Origin: Stakelama pacifica
GTDB lineage: Bacteria > Pseudomonadota > Alphaproteobacteria > Sphingomonadales > Sphingomonadaceae
Length of the DNA stretch: 64,000 nt
Assembly: GCF_004361835.1 (NCBI RefSeq)
Contig: NZ_SNWD01000001.1
Location: forward strand, 1 to 64,000
Direction: 5' to 3'
The notes beneath the pieces are model-generated. The model was not told where the DNA came from. It ran no database searches and saw only the letters and a list, made by a program, of their open reading frames with translations. Numbering within the stretch: the stretch's first letter is position 1; the number at the start of each line of letters is the position of its first letter. The position numbers and the translations under genes are program-made. Positions 26,530 through 34,538 of this stretch are shown here, in pieces.

Positions 26530-27755
26530 GAAATTCTCCCATTGGTTTGGAAACGTTCGATATCGAAAGGGGCGAGGTCGCGTTCGGGCGGCGCATCGCC
26601 GATCATCGCAGCGACAATCTCTGCGGTGACGGGCGCGAGAGTCAGGCCGAGATGCTGATGCCCGAAAGCGTAAAAGAGGTTCGACGCCCGGCGCGACTTG
26701 CCGATCGCCGGAAGATAGTCGGGAAGCGTGGGGCGGCATCCCATCCAGCGGCGATAGGGCGGTTCGATCGGCAGGCCGAGTTCGGCGACATGGCGTTCCA
26801 GCCGTCGCCATTTGCGCGGATCGGGCGGGGCGGCGGGATCGCCCAGTTCGACAAAGCTCGCCGCCTGAACGCAATGTTCATAGCGCGTGACGATCATCGC
26901 GCGATCTTCGAACACAACCGGCGGCAGGTCAGCGGGCCAGCGGTTCGCGCTTGCGCGAATATGATAGCCCCGCTCAGCGATCAGCGGCGTGCGATGGCCG
27001 GTCTGCTCCATCAGGAGACGCGATCCCGTTCCCGCCGCGATCAGCACCGCATCGGGCGCGACGCCGTCGATGGACGCACGGCCGTTGGAGAGCGCCAGAT
27101 CGGCATGGCGCTCGCGTACCTCGACGCCTGCGTCGACCAGCGCGGTGCGCAAGCAATCGTGCAGGCGGGAGAGGTCGCGTATCTGGCCGCTGCCGGTGAA
27201 CGCGACCGGCCCGAATAATCGCGCTTCGGTCAGCGCGGCGAGCTTCGCTTGCGTTCGGGCATCGGCGGGCGCGAGCGTCGCGGTGCCGAGCGCTGCGGCT
27301 TCCCACGCGCGCTGTCCCGCTTTTGCCGAAGCGGCGCTTTCCCATGCCACCAGATGCCCGTTTTCGCTGAGCATATCGGGCGCATCCAGCGTTTCGACCA
27401 GCCGCCGCCAGGCGGGCATCGCACCGGCCATCAGCCCTTCCAGCGCAGCCTGTCCGGCAAGAAATCGCCGCGGCGCCGTCGCGCGCAGGAAGCGCCAGGC
27501 AAAGGGCAGCCAGTGCCGCGCCATGCCGGGGGGGAAGTCCAGCGCCCCGCCCACGGCGAACAGCTTTCGCGGCGCGGCGAACAATGCAGCGCGCGAGGCG
27601 AGCGGGGCGATCTGCTCCACCGCGATATGCCCGGCATTGCCCCAGGAGGGCGCAGCATCGTCGCGCGGGGCGTAAGCGATGACGCGTTGTCCGGCACGCG
27701 CCAGCGCCAGCGCGCTGCTCAGCCCGACAATCCCTCCGCCGATTACTACCGTCAT
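26526..27755 (-). CDS. FAD-dependent D-amino acid dehydrogenase, probable D-hydroxyproline dehydrogenase
   Basis: A 409-aa flavoprotein of the DAO/DadA family. The dinucleotide-binding motif VVIGGGIVGLSSALALARAG begins at residue 3. A C-terminal FAD contact region is present (RRWMGCRPTLPDYLPAIG, then FYAFGHQHLGLTLAP), as in DadA-like and hydroxyproline catabolic oxidases. The likely reaction is oxidation of cis-4-hydroxy-D-proline to 1-pyrroline-4-hydroxy-2-carboxylate at the inner membrane face. ATG 27755 is taken because it starts directly before the Rossmann motif. It is divergent from the epimerase gene, with one operator between them, and is coupled to the downstream M24 peptidase. Substrate assignment rests on the neighbouring epimerase and deaminase. 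A general D-amino acid dehydrogenase is the alternative. Confidence 0.83.
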   Translation of the reverse strand: MTVVIGGGIVGLSSALALARAGQRVIAYAPRDDAAPSWGNAGHIAVEQIAPLASRAALFAAPRKLFAVGGALDFPPGMARHWLPFAWRFLRATAPRRFLAGQAALEGLMAGAMPAWRRLVETLDAPDMLSENGHLVAWESAASAKAGQRAWEAAALGTATLAPADARTQAKLAALTEARLFGPVAFTGSGQIRDLSRLHDCLRTALVDAGVEVRERHADLALSNGRASIDGVAPDAVLIAAGTGSRLLMEQTGHRTPLIAERGYHIRASANRWPADLPPVVFEDRAMIVTRYEHCVQAASFVELGDPAAPPDPRKWRRLERHVAELGLPIEPPYRRWMGCRPTLPDYLPAIGKSRRASNLFYAFGHQHLGLTLAPVTAEIVAAMIGDAPPERDLAPFDIERFQTNGRIS

Positions 27756-27794
27756 GTTCGCATTCTTCGCCCGTTGCACCGCAACGGCCCCTAT

Positions 27795-27809
27795 AGTATA
27801 CGGTATAAT
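27795..27809. promoter_or_regulatory. GntR-type operator candidate between dehydrogenase and epimerase genes
   Basis: AGTATACGGTATAAT, 39 bp upstream of the dehydrogenase start and in the shared region with the divergent epimerase. It is one base different from the site at 14006-14020. Confidence 0.65.
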
Positions 27810-27967
27810 AGTGCAATTGCAGTGCGGTCGTTGCCGGAAACATCTGGTACGATCCGACAGGACGGTGCAAGGGAGAAGGTGCTGGAATGACGGTTTTTCG
27901 GCTCCTCAGCGACGCGTCGTGCCGCATGTCGCTGCACTCCTGACCCCATCTTCTGACACGAACGATC

Positions 27968-28966
27968 ATGCGACACACATTTTTCTGCATCGACGGCCAT
28001 ACGGCCGGAAACCCTGTGCGGCTGGTCGCCGGCGGCGCGCCGCCGCTAAAGGGAGCGAACATGTCCGAACGGCGGCAGGATTTCCTTGCCCGGTTCGACT
28101 GGATTCGCACCGGCCTGTGTTTCGAACCGCGCGGGCATGACATGATGTCGGGCGGGTTTCTGTACCCGCCGACGCGTGAGGATGCCGATGTCGGGATTCT
28201 GTTCATCGAAACATCGGGATGCCTGCCGATGTGCGGGCATGGCACGATCGGTATCATCACCTTCGGGATTGAGCACGGCCTGATCCATCCCGCTGAACCG
28301 GGCAGGGTGCGCGCCGAGGTTCCCGCCGGGCTGATCGACATTCGTTATGAGCAAAGCGGCAATCGGGTGACGTCGGTCCGGATCACCAATATCGCATCCT
28401 ATGTCGCGGCACGCGACATCCGGATCAATGTGGAAGGCATCGGGCCGCTGACCGTCGATATCAGCTATGGCGGCAATTTCTATGCAATCGTCGAACCGCA
28501 GGGCAGCTATGCGGGGCTGGATGCGATGGGGGCGGCGCGACTGCTCGACCTAAGCCCGAAAGTGCGGGCGGCGGTTCGCGAACAGGTAACCCCGGTACAT
28601 CCGGTCGATCCGACGATTCAGGGCGTGAGCCATGTGTTGTGGGCGGACACTCCCAAAGGCGAGGGTGCACACGGTCGCAATGCGGTATTTTACGGCGACC
28701 GGGCGATCGATCGCAGTCCTTGCGGCACGGGCACTTCGGCGCGTATAGCGCATCTTCGCGCCGCCGGGCGGCTGAGCGTGGGCGAAAGCTTCGTCCATGA
28801 GAGCTATATCGGCAGCCGCTTTACCGGGCGGATCGAGCGTGAGGTGATGCTGGGGGACCACCCCGCCATCATCCCCTCGATCGAAGGATCGGCAATCGCC
28901 ACCGGACTGAACACGATCTGGATTGACGAGGAAGATTTGTTCTGGCGAGGGTTTCAGGTCACATGA
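27968..28966 (+). CDS. 4-hydroxyproline 2-epimerase (proline racemase family)
   Basis: A cytoplasmic 332-aa enzyme of the proline racemase family. Both catalytic cysteines are present: C89 in CLPMCGHGTIG and C252 in DRSPCGTGTSAR, close to positions 88-90 and 236-253 of known enzymes. The start FFCIDGHTAGNPVRLV and the segment EPRGHDMMSGGFLYPP match the hydroxyproline epimerase branch rather than true proline racemases. It converts trans-4-hydroxy-L-proline to cis-4-hydroxy-D-proline, the first committed step of the pathway completed by the flavin dehydrogenase and DapA-type deaminase nearby. The ribosome site is weak. The gene is divergent from the dehydrogenase and 31 bases before the GntR regulator, forming an operon with it. 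Confidence 0.9.
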   Translation: MRHTFFCIDGHTAGNPVRLVAGGAPPLKGANMSERRQDFLARFDWIRTGLCFEPRGHDMMSGGFLYPPTREDADVGILFIETSGCLPMCGHGTIGIITFGIEHGLIHPAEPGRVRAEVPAGLIDIRYEQSGNRVTSVRITNIASYVAARDIRINVEGIGPLTVDISYGGNFYAIVEPQGSYAGLDAMGAARLLDLSPKVRAAVREQVTPVHPVDPTIQGVSHVLWADTPKGEGAHGRNAVFYGDRAIDRSPCGTGTSARIAHLRAAGRLSVGESFVHESYIGSRFTGRIEREVMLGDHPAIIPSIEGSAIATGLNTIWIDEEDLFWRGFQVT

Positions 28967-28997
28967 GGGCGAAAGCTTTCGCAGGGGAATCGAGAAG

Positions 28998-29654
28998 ATG
29001 AGCATCGTTGTCCGCACGCTTTCGGAGCAGGTGTTCGAAATTATCCGCGAACGGATCATCTCAGGCCAGTTGCGCAAGGATGCGCCGATCCGTCAGGATG
29101 CGCTCGCCGCTGAACTGGGGGTCAGCAAGATCCCGCTGCGCGAGGCGCTGGCCCGGCTGGAGCAGGAAGGGCTGCTGACCAGCCATGCCAATCGCGGCTA
29201 TGCGGTGCGCGCGATGAGCGCCGAAGAGGCCGATGAGATTTTCGCACTTCGCCTTGCCATCGAACCGACCGCGGCCAGTGCCGGGGCGCTCGCCGCCGAG
29301 GACGAAGATCGTGCGACGGTAGAGCGGCTGTTCGAGGAACTCGACGCCGCGACGCTGGAGGGTGGGGCCGATGTCGCCGAGCGTAACCGTCGATTCCACA
29401 CAGCGCTGGTACGTCCCGGCGGGCGATTGCTCACCACCCAGCTGGTCGAACGGCTGGCGATCCTGTCCGAACGCTATGTCATCGCGCATCTGCAGCCGGC
29501 GGGTCGTGAAAGCCGGGCGCATCAGGAGCATCGCGGCCTGCTTGATGCATGGCTGGCGCGCGACGGTGATCTGACCGCGAAACTGCTGGGTGGCCATATT
29601 CAGGGAACACGCGACGATCTTCGCGAACAGCTCGCTGCCGAGCGTCAGGGCTGA
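28998..29654 (+). CDS. GntR family regulator, FadR/FCD subgroup
   Basis: A 218-aa transcription factor with an N-terminal GntR winged helix (LSEQVFEIIRERIISGQLRK, then KIPLREALARLEQEGLL) and a C-terminal all-helical FCD ligand domain (FALRLAIEPTAAS, ERNRRFHTALV, HQEHRGLLDAW; the conserved His residues form the usual metal/ligand site). The frame is open from 28923, but ATG 28998 with GGGGAA upstream gives the normal N-terminus. It follows the epimerase gene by 31 bases. FCD regulators bind short palindromes, often with a GTATAC or GGT..ACC core. The six GTATAC-type sites across 14.0-27.8 kb are therefore its likely targets, with hydroxyproline or a pathway intermediate as likely inducer. Target and ligand are inferred. 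Confidence 0.88.
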   Translation: MSIVVRTLSEQVFEIIRERIISGQLRKDAPIRQDALAAELGVSKIPLREALARLEQEGLLTSHANRGYAVRAMSAEEADEIFALRLAIEPTAASAGALAAEDEDRATVERLFEELDAATLEGGADVAERNRRFHTALVRPGGRLLTTQLVERLAILSERYVIAHLQPAGRESRAHQEHRGLLDAWLARDGDLTAKLLGGHIQGTRDDLREQLAAERQG

Positions 29655-30018
29655 TCCTCGCCGGATAAGGCCGGCCCGGCCGGTACAACATCATCGCAAC
29701 GTTGCATTTTTGTCGCGCGCGGCTTTTCAATTGCGCGGGCAACGGGCGGCGATCTTGACAGTAAGCACGTCCCGGCACACTTCCTTCGTTACAGGGAGAG
29801 AGAACCCGGCGAGGCAAGCCAAAGATGCGCTGCCGGCCAGGATGGGTCCGCACCGGCAGCGATGTCGGTTCGACGCGCAAATTGCGCCCCGATGGACGGA
29901 ACCACTCCCCTGCAGATGGCCGCGCGCGGCATCGTGATCCGCGCAACGGTCCGGCAAAACCGCACCCGTTCCGGCGTTTAGGGACAGAGGATGCGGCAGT
30001 CAGGAGGGAGAAGGCGAT
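29655..30018. other. Promoter region of the second TonB receptor
   Basis: About 360 bases without a gene. It contains a perfect palindrome GCAACGTTGC at 29696-29705, a LacI-type half-site arrangement, and a TTGACA hexamer near 29755 without a convincing -10 box. None of the GTATAC-type locus sites is present, so the receptor may be controlled separately from the hydroxyproline genes. Confidence 0.5.
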
Positions 30019-32406
30019 ATGATGAAACCGGTCTGGATGGGAGCGAGCCTTTTCGCGCTCGCACTGTCGGCAAGCCCTGCATTCGCGCAGGACGCGGCCG
30101 GCGCGAATGACGATATGGCGACGCCCGAGGCGCAGGATGCCGCGCAGGATATCGTCGTGGTTGGCACCGCAGGCGCGGGCACCCGGCGGCAGGACGCGGC
30201 CTTTGCGGTGACTTCGCTCGATGCGCAGGCGATTGCCGAGGCAGCACCGGCGAGCACTGCGGACATCCTGAAAATGGTGCCGGGCGTTTCGGTCGAAAGT
30301 TCGGGCGGGCAGAACGGCGCGAATATCTTCGTTCGCGGTTATCCTTCGGGCGGCGATGCGCAGTTCGTGACGTTCCAGTCGTCGGGCGTGCCGATCTTTC
30401 CGCCGCCGACCTTGTCCTTCCTCGAAAATTCGCAGCTGATCCGGATCGACAATACGGTCGAGCGGATCGAGGCGGTGCGCGGCGGCACCGGATCGCTGTT
30501 TTCGAACGGTCAGCCGGGCCTGACGGTCAATCTGGTTCAGCGCGAGGGCGGGCGGACGCTTGCCGGAAAGATGCAGGGCAGCATCACCAATTACGGCGAA
30601 TATCGCGCCGACGGCTATGTTTCCGGCCCGCTGGACGAGGACACGGGCTTCATGGTCGGCGGTTTCTATCGTCAGGGCACCGGTGTGCGCGATCCGCAGT
30701 TCGATTCCGAAAAGGGCGGGCAGATCACCGCCAACATCCGCCATGATTTCAGTCCGGACAGTTCAGTGCTGCTCTATGCCCGCTATCTGAACGATCGCGG
30801 TCAATGGCTGCTTCCCGTGCCGGTCATTCAGGACGGCAGCGATATTTCGGCCTTTCCCGGGTTCGATCCGAATGACGGCACGCTGGCGAGCGAGGATGTG
30901 CGCTACACCACGCTCAATACGGGGCAGCGAGTCGATCTGGCGCGCGGGCGCGGCGCGAAAATCGTCAATGTCGGCGCCAATTTCAATTTCGGCCTTAGCG
31001 ATAGTTTGAGCTTTCGCGACCGGATCGGCTTTCTGGGCGGCAGAGCGTTCACCACCGGGCTGGTCCCTGACGGTCCGCCGACCAGCGCGCAGGCCTATGC
31101 CGAGCGGCTGGGCGGCGCCGGATCGGTGATCGGGTCGCTCACCTATGTCGATGGCGGGGCGGCGGTATCGCCCGATCAGCAGGTCATTCAGGCGGGCATC
31201 TGGACCGTCGACAAAAAGATCAACAGCGTCGTCAACGACGCCTCGCTACAGCTGGAGACGGGCAGGAACACGCTTACCGGCGGCTTTTATTACGCCAATT
31301 ATTTCACCCACGACATGTGGAATCTCGGTAACGGCATGATCCTGACTGCCGAGGATAATGCGCGGCGCATCAACCTGACCTTTGCCGATGGGCGCGTGGC
31401 GACGCGCGACGGCTTCATGCAGGGATCGTTCTACCTGATCGATGCCGCCTATACGGGCGAAGATGTCGCATTTTACGCAGTCGATGAGTTTCAGGTGACC
31501 GACAAGCTGCGCATCGACGGCGGGCTACGCTGGCAAAAGCACCGGATCGAGGGCTATGTCGTTCAGCCGGTGACGGTCGACAGCGATAATGATCCCAATA
31601 CGCTGTACAATAATAACGATGCACAGCGCGGTACCAGCCAGACGCCGATCGATTATTCCGAAGACAAATGGTCCTATACGGCGGGCGTCAATTACGATCT
31701 GACCTCGCAAATCGGGTTCTTCGGGCGCTACAGCAAGGGACACAGCTTCCCGCAATTCGACAATCTGCGCGAGGGCGTCACCGATATCGCGTCGGTCGAT
31801 ACCTGGGAGGGCGGCCTGAAGGTTTCGACCAATATGGTGAACCTGTATGCAACGCTGTTCCATAACAAGTTCGAGGGGCTTTCGAGCGTTCAGTTCCTGC
31901 CGGGCGGCAATGTCGCGCAGGTCGGGGGCGCAAAGGCGACCGGTGTCGAGGTCGAGGGTGCGCTGCGCCCGACCAGCTGGTTCTCGCTCAACGGATCGCT
32001 GACCTATCTCGATGCGACCTATGAGAATTTCTTCTCCGCCGGGGTGGATCAGAGCGGCAACCGGGTGCAGCGTCAGCCGAAATGGCAATGGCGGCTTATG
32101 CCGACGCTGAAGCCCGATTTCGGCGGCGTGAAGCCGACCATCTATGCCACGCTGCAATATTATGGCGACCGCTTCTCCGATCCCGAAAACCAGCAGCTGC
32201 TGCCGTCTTTCTATCAGCTTGACGCGGGCGTGTCGGTGAAGGTGATGGACCGGATCGACCTTCGGGTTACCGGCACCAATCTGACCAACGAAATCGGGCT
32301 GACCGAGGGCAATCCGCGCGTGATCGGATCGCAGGGGACGGGAGCGATCCTTGCCCGGCCGATCCTCGGGCGGTCGTTCACTTTCTCGGCGGCCTATTCC
32401 TTCTGA
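30019..32406 (+). CDS. TonB-dependent receptor
   Basis: A complete outer-membrane receptor (795 aa): signal peptide ending at AFA-Q, TonB-box-like IVVVGTAGAGTRRQ, plug (ILKMVPGVSVESSGGQNGAN, then VRGYPSGGDAQFV), and a barrel with the characteristic late strands DLRVTGTNLTNEIGLTEG and terminal AYSF. Start ATG 30019 has GGAGGGAGAAGG upstream. It is shorter than the receptor at 14276 and of a different branch, closer to the siderophore/small-sugar receptor type. It follows the GntR gene by about 360 bases and is convergent with the periplasmic trehalase. Either a sugar such as trehalose or an iron complex is possible as substrate, and the sequence does not decide. Confidence 0.9.
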   Translation: MMKPVWMGASLFALALSASPAFAQDAAGANDDMATPEAQDAAQDIVVVGTAGAGTRRQDAAFAVTSLDAQAIAEAAPASTADILKMVPGVSVESSGGQNGANIFVRGYPSGGDAQFVTFQSSGVPIFPPPTLSFLENSQLIRIDNTVERIEAVRGGTGSLFSNGQPGLTVNLVQREGGRTLAGKMQGSITNYGEYRADGYVSGPLDEDTGFMVGGFYRQGTGVRDPQFDSEKGGQITANIRHDFSPDSSVLLYARYLNDRGQWLLPVPVIQDGSDISAFPGFDPNDGTLASEDVRYTTLNTGQRVDLARGRGAKIVNVGANFNFGLSDSLSFRDRIGFLGGRAFTTGLVPDGPPTSAQAYAERLGGAGSVIGSLTYVDGGAAVSPDQQVIQAGIWTVDKKINSVVNDASLQLETGRNTLTGGFYYANYFTHDMWNLGNGMILTAEDNARRINLTFADGRVATRDGFMQGSFYLIDAAYTGEDVAFYAVDEFQVTDKLRIDGGLRWQKHRIEGYVVQPVTVDSDNDPNTLYNNNDAQRGTSQTPIDYSEDKWSYTAGVNYDLTSQIGFFGRYSKGHSFPQFDNLREGVTDIASVDTWEGGLKVSTNMVNLYATLFHNKFEGLSSVQFLPGGNVAQVGGAKATGVEVEGALRPTSWFSLNGSLTYLDATYENFFSAGVDQSGNRVQRQPKWQWRLMPTLKPDFGGVKPTIYATLQYYGDRFSDPENQQLLPSFYQLDAGVSVKVMDRIDLRVTGTNLTNEIGLTEGNPRVIGSQGTGAILARPILGRSFTFSAAYSF

Positions 32407-32431
32407 CGCCGTGGCGCTGCGCCTGTCGTTA

Positions 32432-32520
32432 TGGCGAGAGGCGCAGCGACGAGGCGATCCGGCGGTGTGCGTGACGCTGCTGGGTTGCCGCGCCCTTGGG
32501 GGCTCGCGATTGTTGCTGTG
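32432..32520. repeat. Dispersed intergenic repeat, copy 2
   Basis: Aligns largely without gaps to 7112-7200. Shared blocks are GCGCAGCGAC, GCGATCCGGCG and TTGCCGCGCCC. Confidence 0.65.
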
Positions 32521-32548
32521 GTCCTCGCAAGGGGGGGCAGACGATGAC

Positions 32549-32625
32549 GGCCCCGGCCTTCGCCGGGCGACGATTGTGTGAATCGCGGTGCTGACCCTAT
32601 GCGTCGCCCCGGCGGAGGCCGGGGC
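32549..32625. repeat. Long GC-rich inverted repeat
   Basis: GGCCCCGGCCTTCGCCGGG at 32549-32567 pairs with its near-complement at 32604-32625 (CCCCGGCGGAGGCCGGGGCC), and both arms continue into GCGACG/CGTCGC. This is a common sphingomonad type of extragenic palindrome and a possible transcript stop between convergent genes. Confidence 0.6.
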
Positions 32626-32739
32626 CCTTGCCGTATGGCGCTATGGCGCCGCGGAGCGGCGTGCTGCGCGGTTGCGGGCGGAGCGGCGCTCAGGATAGCC
32701 TGACATTGGCACCATAGGTTCGATCAACACAGGCCGGGA

Positions 32740-34326
32740 TTATTTCTCCGCACCGTCCGGATCGAGATCGGGATAGCGCGCGAGCAGCGCACTGGTGACG
32801 CCGTTGGTCCAGCCGAACCCGTCCTGCAACGGATATTCGCCGCCGCCGCCGGGCAGCCGTTCCTCGACATCATATTTTTCGAGCATCTTCCCGGTCCCGG
32901 AATAGGTGCGCGCGACGGTGTCGATCCAGCGCGCGGCAATGTCATGCGCCAGCGCGCGATGGCCGTAGCGGGCGAGGCCGTCGATCGCGATCCATTGCAG
33001 CGGCGCCCAGCCATTGGGGCTGTCCCATTGCTGCCCGGTACGGTTGAGCGTGGTGCGCAGCCCGCCCTGCGCGACCAGCTTCGCTTGCGTGAGCGCGGCG
33101 ACTTTCCCGGCCTGCGCCGGCGAGGCCATGCCGACGAACAGCGGATATAGCGTCGCGGCGGAGAGGGTGGGCGTCGGGGCGGCGGCCACACGGTCCCAAT
33201 CGGCATAGCGGCGCTCGCCTGCCTGCCACAGATATTTGTCGACTGCCTTGTGCCGCTTCGCCGCCGCCTGCGTGAAGTCGCGGAAACAGGCGTTGTCGCC
33301 GCTGTCGCGGCATCCGCGCGCGATGCGTTCCTCCATGGCGTAGAGCAGCGCGTTGAGGTCGACGGGAACGATATCGGTGGTGCGGATCGTGGTCAGCGCT
33401 TTCCCGTCGCGCAGCCAGCGCGAGCTGAAGTCCCAGCCGCTTTCGGCGCCCGCCCGCAGGTCGCGATAGGTTTGCGCGGCGGGCCGGTCCGTGACCTTCG
33501 CCGCGGTGGCGCGATCCTCGGCAAAGGATTCATCGCGCGGCGTGTCGCGTTCGTCCCAATAGCGGTTGAGGCGGCTGCCGTCGGGCATGACGACGACATT
33601 GGCGCACGGTTTCGCCCGCGTCGCGCACGCAGCGCCCGCCATCCAGTAACGATATTCGGTGCGCAGCGCCGCGAGCCGTTTTGCCTTCACGGCGCTGTCG
33701 TCGCTATCCGACAGGTCGAGCATCAGCGCGAAAAAGGGCGGTTGCGACCGGCTGATATAATAGGTCCGGGTGCCGTTGGGGATATGGCCGAACCGGTCGA
33801 TCAGGCTGACAAAATCGTCGAGCATCGATTCGACCAGCTTCTGCTCGCCATCGACCTTCAGGCCGAGCATCGTGAAATAGCTGTCCCAGTAATAGATTTC
33901 GCGAAACCGCCCGCCGGGCACGATATAAGGTTCGGGCAGCGGAATCTTTGATCCGCCGGCGACCTGCGGCTCGGGCTGGCGGACGAGCTGGGGCCAGAGC
34001 GCGCGGATATGCGCGCGAAGCGGCAGCTGACGCGTGTCGTTGACCCCCGGCACGGTGAAATTGGCGAGCACGAAGCGGCGCAGCGCTTCGGTATCGCCGG
34101 GCGGGGAGCGGCGATAATCGGCCATGATCGCATCCGGCGCACGGTGCGGCACGGCATCGGCGAACGCCTTGCCATCGTCGAAAACATGCGCTTCCTGCAC
34201 CCGGACGAACAGTTCGCCATAGAGATCCGCCGGGGTAAGCGGGCCATTGGCGGCGAGCGCGAATGCCAGCCCCAACGCCAGCAGGAACCGCCCCCGACGA
34301 TTGGCAGGATGATGGTTCGCCGTCAT
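32740..34326 (-). CDS. treA: Periplasmic trehalase (GH37)
   Basis: A 528-aa exported alpha,alpha-trehalase that splits trehalose to two glucose molecules in the periplasm. Both family signatures are present: PGGRFREIYYWDSY at about 137-150 and QWDSPNGWAPLQW near 430, with a C-terminal glycine-rich GGGGEYPLQDGFGWTNG. An N-terminal hydrophobic segment (FLLALGLAFALAANGP) is the signal peptide. ATG 34326 has GGAGGGG close upstream. The gene is convergent with a TonB receptor and divergent from the S46 peptidase, with an 18-bp palindrome between the two starts. It carries slightly unusual insertions around residues 240-290 (ATRAKPCANVVVMPDGS) that resemble those of sphingomonad and xanthomonad trehalases. 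Confidence 0.93.
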   Translation of the reverse strand: MTANHHPANRRGRFLLALGLAFALAANGPLTPADLYGELFVRVQEAHVFDDGKAFADAVPHRAPDAIMADYRRSPPGDTEALRRFVLANFTVPGVNDTRQLPLRAHIRALWPQLVRQPEPQVAGGSKIPLPEPYIVPGGRFREIYYWDSYFTMLGLKVDGEQKLVESMLDDFVSLIDRFGHIPNGTRTYYISRSQPPFFALMLDLSDSDDSAVKAKRLAALRTEYRYWMAGAACATRAKPCANVVVMPDGSRLNRYWDERDTPRDESFAEDRATAAKVTDRPAAQTYRDLRAGAESGWDFSSRWLRDGKALTTIRTTDIVPVDLNALLYAMEERIARGCRDSGDNACFRDFTQAAAKRHKAVDKYLWQAGERRYADWDRVAAAPTPTLSAATLYPLFVGMASPAQAGKVAALTQAKLVAQGGLRTTLNRTGQQWDSPNGWAPLQWIAIDGLARYGHRALAHDIAARWIDTVARTYSGTGKMLEKYDVEERLPGGGGEYPLQDGFGWTNGVTSALLARYPDLDPDGAEK

Positions 34327-34502
34327 TTTCCCCTCCGGACACAGATCTCGTTTTGACCCGGATCATCCCGGGCATCGCCTGTACAGTCAAGATCGGGCAC
34401 CTCGAAGCCTTGCCGGACTGTGCAGATGTCGCATCGATGGCGCGATGCGCGGCCGTTATTCACGGGCGTCGGTTCGCATATTGACGGTCCGTAAGCAGAA
34501 CA

Positions 34503-34520
34503 GATACGTTGCAACATATC
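34503..34520. promoter_or_regulatory. LacI-type palindrome between treA and the S46 peptidase
   Basis: GATACGTTGCAACATATC is an 18-bp palindrome (GATA-n-GTTGCAAC-n-TATC) with one mismatched pair, 19 bp before the S46 start and in the divergent region of treA. The GTTGCAAC core resembles LacI-family operators. No LacI gene is in the window. Confidence 0.45.
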
Positions 34521-34538
34521 ATATCTGGAGAAGTGAAG

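Larger units (their letters stand above)
32407..32739. other. Repeat-rich convergent intergenic region
   Basis: No gene. Contains copy 2 of a dispersed repeat (32432-32520) and a large GC-rich inverted repeat (32549-32625), either of which could terminate the convergent receptor and trehalase transcripts. Confidence 0.6.

Noticed and set aside
27887-27943. 18-codon frame upstream of the epimerase gene with a GGGAGAAGG-like ribosome site
   Set aside because: Could be a leader peptide, but there is no regulatory codon run or attenuator hairpin, and its length is within chance.
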